Source of the DNA: Brachionus plicatilis
Lineage: Eukaryota > Rotifera > Eurotatoria > Ploima > Brachionidae
Assembly: GCA_010279815.1 (NCBI GenBank)
Contig: QEOQ01000253.1
Location: 305,360-369,359 of the forward strand
DNA: 64,000 bases
Reading direction: 5' to 3'
Made by a program: the position numbers and the translations under genes. Below the pieces are notes generated by a model. The model saw nothing but the letters and a program-made list of their open reading frames with translations, did no database searches and was not told the DNA's origin. Shown here in pieces: positions 50,630 to 62,922 of this stretch (the stretch's first letter is position 1; each line of letters opens with the position of its first letter).

Positions 50630-53600
50630 CGTTAATCATAAAAACTGAAATTTGGTAGTAGCTATGTTTGGTTGCCAATCTAAAATAAAAATTTCAAAAT
50701 TTAAAGCAAATTTCCATTAAATTTAAGGAGAGATTTAAATTTTTGATATAACACTTAGAAGAGAAAAAATTTTAAATCTTTTTGAATATTAGTTCATTTG
50801 ATGATGAAGCTATACCTTCTTATTTACCTTTTAAGTATTTAAATCAACAACTCTCAACGATTTATTAGTTTTCTTAAAGCTTGTTAATAAGAAAAAACAT
50901 TCTAATTTTAATTTTAAACTTGGATGGCTTACAAATCGACTTGATTGATTAGGTTTATTTTTTTGTAAATTTGATTGTAATTTTAAAACGTTAACTAATT
51001 TTTATCGATTTGAGTCCAATTTTTGTCATCACTAAACACAAAAATTTTTGCAATATTGGAAAACTTATCAATCATGAACAAATTCCAAAAAAAACAATTT
51101 AACTTTAGCAAATTTCAAAATAATTTTTCTTAGCAACAATGGGTATTAATTAAAAAAATTAAAATCACCTGTTATAAAATTTTAAATTTAATAATCAGAT
51201 TTTAATTAAATTTTTGATTTCTTTGTTGATTTAAAATGATTATAAACTTCCTACAAAATATTTTAAAAAATTTTGTTAAAAAACTTTCAATCAAATTGTC
51301 TGGATTGATTATTCGTTTAAAGGGCCGCGGATAGATGTAACTCGTGAAAATTTATTAAAGATTTTTGTGCCGACCCGTGTAATGATACTATGACAACAAT
51401 TCTTAAAGTACCTAATAAAAATTAATTGAAAGTAAAAATTAAAAACTAAAGGCATTAATCGTTAGGCATTGGTGGACAATTAATTTCTTTTAATTGTGTG
51501 CAAATTATTAATCACTAGAGAAAATTGCCTAAAGTTTGTTTGATGAATATTGTCATTAGCACGGAATTAAATTTAATTCGAAAATTTTGGGGTCTTAACT
51601 CAATATTAAGGAACAATAAAATCTATTTAAATTTTTAATACTTGCTCAAATTAGTTTTAAAATTTTCTATTTGTATTTTTTTTTCGAACAATGTAATTAA
51701 ATAAAAATGAGTTTGTGTTTTTAATTAAAAAGTATCATTGACCCAAGCTTTATACATCTTTTCGTTTATTTTCGATTGTAAATATTTAATTTTTGATTCT
51801 ATGAAAAAATTTGTTCTTTTCACTTAAGGCAGTTATTTTATTTGAACTTATAGTAAATTTGCTTTTTAAAACTCGTAATCTGATTATAATTCTCTCTTAA
51901 AAAATATTTGCTTCAAACTTCATACCTTTAGTGAAAAAAATCTAAGGTATCCTCAAATTCAAGAGAATTATTTGGAAAGAAACTTAAAAAAATTGCTCTA
52001 CTAATCAAATTTAATAAAAGTTTTTAGAGATTAAAAACAAAATTATTCTTAAATATTTGCTCCTATATTTCTGTGGTTTAGTTAAATTATTAATGTATAC
52101 TGCAACTTGAATCTTGCCTGAGATATAATATTTGTTTAAAATGTTACTGTAAATTTTGTTAATAATTAAATAATTTTTAAATCTGTTTCCATATTCGACT
52201 CCTAATATTTCTCAAAGATCGGATCATGTCAAGTGCTAGTAACTTAATTAAAATTACAATTAACACCGTCAAAACTCAAAGGTCATATTTCAATTTGATA
52301 CCTTTTAGAAATTTTAAATTTTTGTATTTTTTAAATTTTTATTATCAATTTTTTTGGTCATTTTTTTGTGCATATTTGAAGGAAAATTCAAATTCCTTTT
52401 TAGTTTCCTTTCCGATTCGATATCTATCAACATCGAATATTAATTTTTTAAATTTTTTCAGAGCAAATTCTGTCTTGTTCAATATAAAAGTTATTAAGAT
52501 TAAATCGAAGCATAATAGTAATTGACAAATAACTCAACTGATGATAGAAACAATAATGGCTAAAATTCCATTATTGAGGGCCAAATTTTTGAAAAATACC
52601 AATTGATTAGTTTTTCCTTGAAAACAGCAAACTTATGTAAAAAATACACCAAATTATTGCATGAAAGATGTGAGAAAGGCATAACTTATTTTGGTAGTCA
52701 GATCTATCCGACAAAGTCACTTCAGAAGGGTCATATCCGACAATTTTAACTGAATGAAACAACAAAATTTATTTTTAAATTTAAAATTAATTAATTTAAA
52801 ATAATAAAAGGATTAGGGAAACGGAGTCCGGGATCTGGGGCGAAACCCTGGTATTCGGAAACATACTAGATACGAAAACTATTAGTAAAAAACTTAATTG
52901 AATAAAAGTTGCCTTGATTTTCATAGATTTATCTGTCAAAAATCTGGGTATCTTTGATAATAAAACTGAAATTAGATTTCAAAAATTTTAATTTTTAAAA
53001 AAATAATTGTGTTATTTCATTTGGCTAAATTGTCGGAATGGTCTGCCAGCCTTTATTTATAATAAACATGATACTTCTTTCCTTGATGGCTCAACTGTTG
53101 ATTTTCATGATCCATTTTAGATTGCTTTGACAGTATGCTAATCTTTTTCGAATTACTATTAGAAAATTAAAAATAAAATATCACCATTTACTCTGGTCAT
53201 TTTTTTTTGTCAACATTCCATATTTTAAAATAGATTCCGGATAAATAATTTAACTTCATTAATTTTTTAAAAATTAAAATTACAAGTGGTAGAATATTTA
53301 ATTATGAGAACTGTATTCACGTTATTATTTATTTTTATTGATTTGATTTAAATAAAGTATAATTTTTGCAGTCGATAAATTAATTAATTTTATTTTTAAG
53401 GACTTTTTTTAACCACAAAAGACAATTTTAAATTTTTGAAAATTTAGATTTTTTTTTTCATATTGAAAGACTATTTTTTTTAAATCTAAAATTGTCTAAA
53501 TACATTAGAAATATGTCTTTTTTAAAAGAGAAAAAATTTAATTAATTGACTGGAAAAAAGCTTTAAATTGTTATTATAATGTGATATTTTATTTTTACCA

Positions 53601-54017
53601 GAGTTACTTAAGTTTAGAGAAGTAATAGAGTTAATATTCTTTTTTTCTTTTTCGATAGGCCTAAAATTCATGCGGCTTTTTCATAAAAACAAGTCCGATT
53701 CAAATAAAAAATGTTCAATATAATAAAAAGTCTTCGCACTAAAAAAAATCTTGCCAAATTTTAATCAATTTTTATTTATTTATTTATTTTTAAAGTTTTG
53801 AACAAATCATTTGTAATCACTCTCTAATAATATTTTATCTTTAAAATAGAAATATTTTTAATTTAAATTCTAATAAAATAGAACGTAAGTAGACAACTAA
53901 AAACTTTGAAATTTAGTTTGGTATTATTTATTTGGTTCAATAATGAATTAAAGTACGATTTTAAATTAAAATTCATCATTTAGCCAGACTTTTATAAAGC
54001 TCATAAAAAGCTATTCT
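50630..54017. other. 3.4-kb intergenic region
   Basis: No gene is supported. An open frame at 52226-52525 (99 codons) is Phe/Asn/Leu-rich and unlike a real protein. Bases 52805-52865 form a small G+C-rich island (GGAGTCCGGGATCTGGGGCG) with no identifiable function. Confidence 0.5.
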
Positions 54018-54814
54018 TTATATTTTGTTAAAAGCAGCGATGTCTACGCTTTGGACAAAGTCTTCGAATTCACATATTTTCTCCTCCAATACATCTGTAC
54101 TAACTTTGTCATCTTCGATGACACATTGGATTTGTAATTTCTTAACACCAAAAGCAACTGGAACTAGTTTCGATGTGCCCCATACCAAGCCGTCCATTTC
54201 AACTGATCTCACGGCCTTTTCCAAAGCAACCATATCAGTAGTATCATCCCAGACTTTGACATCCAATAGAATTGAGCTTTTTGCGACTAATGCAGGTTTT
54301 TTAGATTTTTTTTCATTGTAAGCCTTGAGACGTTCTTCAGTTATTCTTTTTTTTTCTTCATCATCCTCGTCATCATCACCGAACAAGTCAAAATCGTCAT
54401 CGTTCTGGGCTGCAGGTTTGGTATCGGGCTTAGTTGGAGCTGGTTTAGCTGGAGCCGGTGCAACTGGCTTACCACCCTCAAGTTGAACAAGTCTGCTCTC
54501 CAATCTTTCTAATGTAGACTTTAATTGCTTGTTTTCGAGTTCCACTTGGTTTAAACGGTTGATGAGCTCATTTACTTGAACTGAATCACCACTGATTCCG
54601 GCGTTGATTTGATCTCTAATTTTGTTTATCTCCGAAGATATGACATTGCTTGAAGTAGTAGTATCGACAGCAGTTCTCAATGAAAAGTGTCTTTCAGCCT
54701 CTTCGTACAATGATCTGTTCAAAAATACGCTCTCGTTCAAAAGTAAATGACCCTTTGAAATTCAATTTAAAATATTAAAGAAAAAATTTTTTAAATATTT
54801 AAAATTACCTTCAT
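54018..54814 (-). CDS. EEF1D: Elongation factor 1-delta/beta (eEF1B GEF subunit)
   Basis: Nucleotide exchange factor that recharges eEF1A with GTP during translation elongation. Exon 1 is 54814-54809 (just ATGAAG) and exon 2 is 54752-54018, with a 56-nt intron; product 246 aa. The N-terminus reads [22 protein letters not shown]. Seen: a leucine-zipper coiled coil (about 55-95; [27 protein letters not shown]), which marks the delta rather than the beta type; an Ala/Pro/Lys linker; the acidic box [16 protein letters not shown]; and the C-terminal GEF domain ([35 protein letters not shown], ending VDIAAFNKI). Complete. Confidence 0.95.
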
Positions 54815-56372
54815 TTTAAAAATAATTTAAATTTTTTAGAAAAATAAAATCTAAATGTTAGAAATTGTTTTAATTTTAAGGTTTTGACACTAACACGAAT
54901 AAGCATTTCGATTTATTTTTTATTTTTAAAGAAGAAATAAGATAGAATTTATATTGAAAATTCCAACCTCGTTTTTTTTTCAATTTAAAACAACACTTAT
55001 ACTGATTAATACATGCATTTACATTTTTTGTAAATTTACTCAGAAAATTACTTAATTTAAAAATTACTTTTTTTCTTTAAGATGCACCGAATTCGAACCA
55101 CTTTTTTGCCATGTCGAAAAAATTTCTACAAGTTAATCAAATAAAACTTAACAAATTTTTTTAAATTTTAAGATAGTTTTTAATTTAAACCTTTTCCGGT
55201 AAGCATCACGATACAATTTATAAAATCAGATGGTTAATTTCTCTCAAATTTTAAGAATAATTAATTATTTCTTTTTTGATTTTTAAAAATGAATGCTTAT
55301 TTTTTATTTTAAATCGAAAAAATTTAATTCTTCGAAAGAGCCCACTTGCTAATAAATAGATTTATTTCTGACTACGTGTCATAAGATATCTATAAAAATG
55401 ATTAGGAAAAAAATGTTTTTTAAAATTAGTGTTCCATCTATTTATTAAAAGTCCAATTAATAATTCTCAAGGTTTTACGACGTATATTTTGAAAATAAAA
55501 TTTTTTTTAGTAAACACAATAATCATTATCTGGAATTATGATTCATTTAGAGTAAGTAAAACAAAGTTGGAATAAAAGGTACATTTTCATATTTTACCGG
55601 TGCTTACATATTCTTCAATCAACCAAATTAGAATTCTTTGTAAACAAATTAATTTTATACACTTTTAAATAAAAAATGCCTTGTTGTTAAAGATCTAAAT
55701 ATTGAGAAGAAAATATTTTTAGCTATCTGTAATATTTTTCGGGTATTCATTTAAACTATGGTTATAATGTGCAGATCTTTGATTGTCAATAATCTAGATC
55801 CATTTGATGCTTCAATTATTTAATTTCTTTTATTTATTATTTTCTAATTTTATTTATAAATATTTTATATTATTGATATTTAAATTTTTGTAAGAGAAAA
55901 GTGTTCGCAGAAATAACAACAATATTAACAATTCGAATTCGATTTTGAACAAAAAATGTTTTTAATTTAAATTTTAAATTAAAAAAAAACAAAACATTAA
56001 TTCAATTGAGATAAAAAATGAACGAAAATTGATTATTAAGCATTATAAATTATTAATTAAATTTTGGAGCCTGCTTCTTTTCTCATTATTTTGTGAGCTA
56101 ATACCTTAAGTTTTTTGGAACGAACTCCTAGTATTTTAATTTCTAAATTAAATTTATTTGATAACTCATATTTATGTCTAATTGTTTAAATTACTTGAAT
56201 TCGAAATCTCGCAACCTAATAAATTCAAATAGGAAATTAAATGATCTTTTAAAACTGACTATGAAAGTAAATTAATTTGTTTTTTAAAATAAAAAAAGTA
56301 TATAAAGGTCAGGTTGAAAATTCCTTTTAAAAGTTTAAGTAAAAAAGAATTATTTAATGATTTTTATAAAGC
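54815..56372. other. 5' flank of eEF1B-delta, no further gene seen
   Basis: AT-rich DNA without coding signal. Confidence 0.5.
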
Positions 56373-56594
56373 TTAAAGGACGAGATTTCTAAACCTGTCT
56401 TGGTCATAAGGATTCAATACTTTATTTTTGAGAAAATTAAAACTCAACTTTTGTAAAAAAAATTTATGCCAATATTCCCCGTTTGCTAATTCAACTGCCC
56501 TAACCTTTTTATTAAAGCTTGAAACTGTTTTACATATTTCTTCTTTATTTTCTTTCTGAAAAGCTTTATTTATTTTATTTATTTGAAAGAGCAT
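56373..56594 (-). CDS. Small ORF, 73 aa, uncertain
   Basis: Reads MLFQINKINKAFQKENKEE, continues through VRAVELANGEYWHKFF and ends YDQDRFRNLVL. Amino-acid composition is more protein-like than neighbouring random frames (Trp, Gly, Asp, Glu present). No family recognised, and there is no clear upstream exon. Part of it is present as an inverted, shortened copy at 56711-56748, so it may be a mobile or captured fragment rather than a gene. Confidence 0.3.
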   Translation of the reverse strand: MLFQINKINKAFQKENKEEICKTVSSFNKKVRAVELANGEYWHKFFLQKLSFNFLKNKVLNPYDQDRFRNLVL

Positions 56595-57775
56595 AAAAAT
56601 TCAAGGAGATCAAATAATATGTAATATCCGATAAAAATTAAACTTAAAAAAAATTTTTAACAAAAGAACAGTTTGATTTTACCTGAGTTTAATCATCCTA
56701 AAAAAGACAATCAGTTTCAAGCTTTAATAAAGAACAGTTGAATTAGCATATCTTTTCATATCCGTAGATTATTCTTTCATTTTTTTTTATAACTTTGAAG
56801 TTTTCCAAAACATTATGACTCACCCGTTATAAAAATTAAAAAATATTCAGTATGCCATCCATTCAGTACATGATATTATGTTCCTTTGTATACGTTCTGG
56901 TCCTGTATGGCTGATATTATTTAAATTGGAAGAAAAATCGAGGATTTGAAATGTTTTACTTTAATGATACGGTTTTACTTTAATGATACGGATACGGCTT
57001 TAGGTTACCTAATTTTTTGTAATTTTTTGAATAATGCAACCCATACTTTCACCCAAATACCTAAAAAAGTACGTACTCTAACCCATGCTCATAAAAATAA
57101 CCCGAAAAAAAGAGCTACTCAAATCTTATCCAAACCCCAATAAAATTGGATGGAAGTATGTGGCTGAAATTCACATTTACAATATACAAATATGCATTAT
57201 CTTAGCAAGAAAATTAAAATTATTAAAAAATGATTTTCACTTTTGAAATAAATGAATAGCTTTGTAGTAAAATTATCCATTAATCTTTAACAAATAAAAA
57301 GTCAAAAAACATCTAAATAAGAAAATATGAGAAATTGATTTAACCAACGTCATTCCACATTTCACTTTACTAGATCTAGGATTGAAAAATCCTAGATTTT
57401 TCATTAAAATTTGATTAAATGTAAAGAAACGCAATCAGTTTTAAAATTGTAATCAATTCATTTGAAAACTTTAACTTTTGGGTTAAAGGTCTTAAATGGG
57501 TTCTTTAATTTCTGCCAATTATAATCAGAGTATTTTCAAAATCGTGTTTTAGATAATGAATGTATCAATAAAGTTTTTAATTTTTGCACTGAAATACACA
57601 TTGCATTTTTTTTAAATTTGAATAAAGTTTTTGTTTGAGAAATATTTTCTAAATTATTTTTATTTTGAATTCAAAACAAGTAAATTAAAATGCTCTTGAC
57701 TTTTTACAGATTATATCGTTGTATTAAAACTAATGAACCGTTTTCAATTTATTAAATAAAAAAAAATAAAGAAAA
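56595..57775. other. Intergenic DNA with small duplications
   Basis: Contains the inverted partner of the preceding small ORF (56711-56748) and a perfect 19-base tandem duplication of GTTTTACTTTAATGATACG at 56953-56990. An open frame over 56946-57143 looks incidental. Confidence 0.5.
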
Positions 57776-59379
57776 CTAATAAACTGAGTATTCTCCGATT
57801 TCGATAATATTTCGTGCAATGTCTGACAATTTTTCACCACTTTGCCTAACTTTTTTAACTTTTTCTTGTGATTCAAAATTAAGATTGTCTGATTTGAGGG
57901 CTTCGTTTTCGTTTATAATTTTATTTACATCCTTTGGTTCTTTTTGTAAATAGCAAGGTTTGATAAAATTAATGAGATTATTAAACCTATGATCCATAAT
58001 TGGAACTTTGATGGATCGAATGCCTTCTTCATTTGTGAAAGCTCTTGAATTTCGTGCCGAAGTTTTTGACGGAAACCTATAAATCGATCCTGGTTTTATA
58101 CTTTCTCTACCATGAAAAGTGCTAGCTCGATGACTTTGCTTGAGTGTATCATCAATTTCGAAGGCAGTTAAATTATTATTAATAACTAAAGACTCGTTTA
58201 ATTTATCATTTATATTTGAATCAAAGCTTAGCTGATTAATTGATTTCAATTTTTTCAGAACACCGGGTTTCAAAAAATTCAAGACTGCATTTTGATTATT
58301 AACACTGATTTTATCTGAGTCGTCAGGCTCAAAATCTTCTATTTCATTCAATTGTATTGTACTTTTTTCCCTAGAACGGGGTAATAAATAGGAACTATTG
58401 GCAAAATTTAAGTTTTTTGCACTGGATTTGGTTCGTGAAGCTTTTTCCTTTTTTCGCAAAATGCTCAAGGCTGTTTCCATGTCTTGCAACTGGTCAAATT
58501 GATGAGGATTGAATGTTTCAAGTGCTGCACAGCTTAAAGATCACTCAAATAAAATACTCTGTTGAATAATAAGATTTTAAAATTTTTAAAAGATTTGTAG
58601 GAAATGAAATTTTTTAATATTTCTGCGAGAATTTTATACGAATTTTTGTGTTTCCTCAATTTATTTTTTTTAGCCTGGAATTACCTAGCCTCGTTAATTA
58701 CTTTTCAGAAACTAATTATTTTTTTTCAATTAAAATTAAATTTTAATTTTAAAGGGCTTGATTAGGAATTCTATGAATTAAATTCTTACTTTAATCCAGG
58801 TAGAGATTTGCTTTTTAAAAGTTGCTTTTTGATAAAAATTTTTTTTTGATAATCGACGTGATTGATTTTTTTGAAACGGTCCTTGGAAATATCAAGCAAA
58901 CGTTTGTCTAAAAGTTTAAATAGGATATTTTTCTGTGCGTCGGCTCTATTTTTGTACATTCCTGAATTACGGTGCTGTCTGTAAAACTCATCATCAGCCT
59001 CTGTGTCGACCAGTTCGGAAAGATCGATTTTTTTCATAGGTAAGCCCGAAATTTCATCTTCATCAAAAACAATCTCGTTTTTTTTATCTTGAATTTCGTT
59101 TTTGGACTCAAACTCCTTTGATTTAAGCAACTCTTTGAGGTCTACTTTCTTAAAAGCCCATTCTTTGATTTTACGTTCTCGCAAAGAATCTTTTGCCGGC
59201 GACCGAACAAAAGGAACCCGAATCTTGGGCTTTACTAAAGGCTGCTTGGAAATATTTAAATTTAGAATTCTGGGTTCATCGTGTTGTCGAACATTTCCCT
59301 CCTGTGCCGAGGATATGAATCTGTCAACTAGCAATCTAGGCCTCTCCAGGGCCAAAGATGTGTTATTTTTATTATTCAT
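57776..59379 (-). CDS. Unrecognised basic, mostly disordered 448-aa protein
   Basis: Exons 59379-58790 and 58532-57776, with a 257-nt intron (GTAAGAAT to TTTAAG), join in phase to give 448 aa. The first exon is Lys/Arg-rich with charged helical segments: RERKIKEWAFKKVDLKELL, an acidic patch near DEDEISGLPMKKIDLSEL, and RLLDISKDRFKKINH. The second starts LETFNPHQFDQLQDMETAL and continues through Ser/Asn-rich regions to a helical C-terminus. No catalytic or membrane motif is seen. A repeated pattern, KK-(V/I)-D-L-(K/S)-E-L, occurs twice in exon 1, suggesting a short linear binding motif. Family unknown; possibly cytoskeletal, but that is a guess. Confidence 0.75.
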
Positions 59380-59525
59380 TATTCAAATTGATTTTGTGCC
59401 TTTTCTATCTAAAAATTAAATTTATTCTATCTAAGCTTTTTTTTAGATTTGAACAGCTACATTTCATTAAAGTCTTATTGCTCAAAATGATTAAAAATAA
59501 AAAAAAAGCAATTAAATTAAGCTAG

Positions 59526-59673
59526 ATGGCCCGAAGCATTTGCAAAAAAGAAAGACTTGAAGAACAACTTTAATCTAAGATTTTGAGTCGAGACTTGTTT
59601 GTAGATTTGCGTCTAAGCAAAGGATTTGATGGTGATGAGATACTTATGCTTGATTGTAAAATGTTCAGGTAAA
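59526..59673 (+). pseudogene. Short broken reading frame, uncertain
   Basis: Starting at ATG 59526, the frame reads MARSICKKERLEEQL, meets one TAA, and continues in the same frame through SRDLFVDLRLSKGFDGDE and ILMLDCKMF to a stop. Protein-like composition on both sides of a single stop suggests a decayed exon or small gene. GT follows the MF codons (AGGTAAAT), so an exon boundary is possible. No family recognised. Confidence 0.25.
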
Positions 59674-60601
59674 TACAGCATTGTTTTGGTACAATTGGAA
59701 CAAAAACATTATTGTCAAATAAATAAACTTAATGTTAAAAATTTGAATTTGTTTGGCCTCCGAACAATTTAGCTAAATATTTCGAAAACATTTTCTTAGA
59801 TTCTTTTTTTTGTTTTGACTTTTCTTAATTTCTTGTTTAAATTAAAATTTTGCTTTGAGAATTTCTTTAAATAAATTCCGCCGTAAAGAGCTATGGCAAC
59901 ATTTATTCATCGATTCCGATTGAATAATCAAGAATTACTTGCTGAAGAGAAAATTACTTAAAAGTTCTCAAATGTTAATTAAACTAATGCCCTTTTTGCT
60001 TATTAATTAATTAATCATTTTCGCTGATTTTTTACTGATTTAAAAATCTCTTTGGCTAAGTTACCAATGAAACACTGCCTAATAAATCGAAATTTAGGTA
60101 GAATTTGATTAACCGACTTTTATTAGCTTCCTTGAAAACAGAAAACATTTATCCATTATGCTTTAAATAACTTCACAACAAAATAAAAAGTAATTTTAGC
60201 TAAAACAAATATATAAATGAAAGTTTATGTTTCTCTTTGTAAAATGTGATCAATTAATTAAAATAGTTACACGAGTTTAATCATTTTTAATTTACTAAAA
60301 TAAAATTATACAAATTATTAACTGATATGTTTTAAAAATAAATTTAATTATATATGAGAATAAGAAAATTCACAAAAATTGTCTACGTCATTCATAATTG
60401 ACGTTCAAGTTGATAAGATAGAAAAATAATATCGGTCTTACTTTTATAGTAAGGAAATAAAAATTAGGAAACTATAAATTTTAATTTAAAAAGAACATGA
60501 TTTTTTTCACTAACGATATCCATAAAAACAAAGTAATTAAATTTTATTGAAAATTTTTGAAAATATTTTAATTTTGATAACAATATAAGTATTATTCGAA
60601 A

Positions 60602-60899
60602 AAGTATTTTATAAATTCAAATTTAATGACTTTATCCAAGATTAAAATTTCAATAACTCAGGAACAAAATAAATTTCTTAAATACATAATAACTCGTAAA
60701 TAAAACATATTGTGAATTTAAATTAAACAATTTCGACTTGATTCGAGTGAGAAAATTCAATTTTATGTAAATCGTTCATGATCGCTTCAATACTTTGCCT
60801 GCCTTTTACATCATAAACAATAGTCTTTTTTACAATGCTAATAAGTATTTCGTCTTTGGTTGTTGTAGCTGGTATGGTGAAGTTTGCATTTATCACTGC
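60602..60899 (-). pseudogene. Exact partial duplicate of the STK16 last exon and 3' flank
   Basis: These 298 bases are identical to 62802-63099, base for base as far as I can read, at a constant offset of 2200. The minus-strand coding part (60899-60723) is the C-terminal 58 or so codons of STK16, including the same stop. It lacks the rest of the kinase, starts mid-exon and cannot be a functional gene. Identity extends through about 120 bases of non-coding 3' flank, so this is a DNA-level duplication rather than a processed copy. Confidence 0.92.
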
Positions 60900-61204
60900 G
60901 GTAGTAAAAATTCATACACATTTTATCCTATGTTTGCTATATTTTTATTTTAACTGAATTTAAATATTTAAATAATTGTATAACTGGTAGTGGTATAATT
61001 TATTCAAGCTCTTTACAATTTCTTTTATTAATTAGATAGTTAAATTTATTGAAATTATAAGTTAAAAGTTTATATAATCAAAATTTTACTCCAATTTTAA
61101 TTAATTTAAACTAAATTAAAAAAATCAATTTTTTAAAATATTTTATTTATGATTAAATTTTTAATTTATTTTAGGTTTTTTTTTTATTTGAATATTGATA
61201 TCAT
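60900..61204. other. Intergenic DNA, no gene seen
   Basis: AT-rich spacer between the STK16 duplicate and the foldback element. Confidence 0.5.
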
Positions 61205-61610
61205 TTTAATTTTTCCAAAAGAGTGAAAGGAGGAGTTTTGTGAAGTTCAGTACGAATAGAACAAAGTGGAAAAAATTTAATAATTTTTTTTCTAAAAATT
61301 TAAAATAAATTCTGTGAATGCAGAATAGTGCAACATTCAAAGTTGCATCAACTGTATAAGTCTGCTAATGATGTGCAAAATCTCTGCAAAATGTCTTACG
61401 CTCGATTTTAATAAAATTTAATTTCTGCTTAACTCTGCAAATTTAGCAGACCTTGATTTGACAGCATTTGATGCAACTTTGAATGTTGCAGTAAGTTGCA
61501 TTTACAGAATTAAGTTTAAACATTTAGAAAAAAAGTTATTCAATTTTTTTAAATTTTTTCTGTTCTTTTTATCATTTTGTAGTGAATTTCACAAAACCGA
61601 AAGGAGGAAT
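61205..61610. mobile_element. Foldback (MITE-like) element
   Basis: Inverted arms pair from the outside in: GTTTTGTGAAGTTCAGTAC near 61238 with the complement of GTAGTGAATTTCACAAAAC near 61590. Then TTTTTTTCTAAAAATTT pairs with AAACATTTAGAAAAAAAG. The best-preserved core is TGCAACATTCAAAGTTGCAT (from about 61329), whose complement begins near 61470. The loop is short (about 100 bases). No target duplication was resolved. It lies between the two STK16 copies. Confidence 0.7.
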
Positions 61611-62801
61611 AATTATTTTTCCGGTTTTTTCAACAATTTATTAAAAATATCAGTTTTTAACTTTAACCTAATCGATTTTAAAGTTTCTTAAAATTCTATT
61701 TGTAAGTCGCAAGGTGGTGCCATTAAAGAGCTATAACAGATCAAAAATATTGAATGTCTTGTTCTTTAAGATTCTTTAAATACTTTTCCGCAGCAAAATG
61801 AGCCTATAATTTTATTTTTTTATTAATTTTTCCCAAAAAAATTTAAATATACAAATTGATAAAAAATGATAAATTTTAGTTTTAATAGTAAATCTGAATC
61901 AATTTATTTACTAGTCTGCTCATAGTATTGTTAATATCTCTTAAAGTTATCTAAAAACAAAAAATTTTTTAAATAAAAAATTGAATAAAATAAATGCTTC
62001 GAAAACTTGGCATATTAGAAAACAGACATAAAAATAAAATCTAAAAACTTATATCAGTAATATTCGTCATAAGTAGCCAGAGCTTACTAACTATATATTT
62101 TTTGAGAGGTCTAATCAATCAATGAGATTTTATGTTTGAATGAAAGCAGATCGTCTTATCACAAAGTAATAATATTATAAATTAGTTTGCAGATAAAGGT
62201 AAACTTAATCATACTTATTTCATCAGATAAAATATATTAAAAAGGAAAAATTTAAATTTTTTAGAAAAAAAAATAGAACAAAATTTCGGAAATCTTACAT
62301 GACTGATATCTAAAACAAATGAAATAGCGGATAACTTAGCAAAAGTATAAAAAAATATACCGCAGTTTAATGCTATTATTAGCAAGAATTTCTTTAAAAA
62401 AAATAAATAATTTTTTAATATATTCTTTATATCGATTTTTTAGAGAAATCTGCTGCAAATTTTATGCCTTTTAAATTATTTCTTTATTAAAATGGATTAT
62501 CATTCTGAATTCTTAAACAAACTATTTTCAGAATTTAAAATCCATAATTAAAATATATTTGAAAAGCTAAAGAGATTAAAATTTAATATTTCAAAAAATT
62601 ATGTAATTTTTTTGTTGAGTTAAAGTACGGTAACAATAAAATTTTGTTTGATTTATTTTATATTTTATCAAGTGATTTTTTTTAATTTAAAATATTGAAA
62701 AAGTTTTAAAAACAGGATAAAGTTTTCTTTAATAAAAAAATTTAAGAAATATTTTATTTGAAGAAGAAATCTAATATTTTAATTCAAGTATTATTTGAAA
62801 T
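61611..62801. other. Intergenic DNA, no gene seen
   Basis: Very AT-rich 3' flank of STK16 beyond the duplicated block. No structure recognised. Confidence 0.5.
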
Positions 62802-62922
62802 AAGTATTTTATAAATTCAAATTTAATGACTTTATCCAAGATTAAAATTTCAATAACTCAGGAACAAAATAAATTTCTTAAATACATAATAACTCGTAAA
62901 TAAAACATATTGTGAATTTAAA

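Noticed and set aside
52226..52525. 99-codon frame on the plus strand
   Set aside because: Phe, Asn, Leu and Tyr dominate as in random AT-rich translation; no motif, no exon partners.
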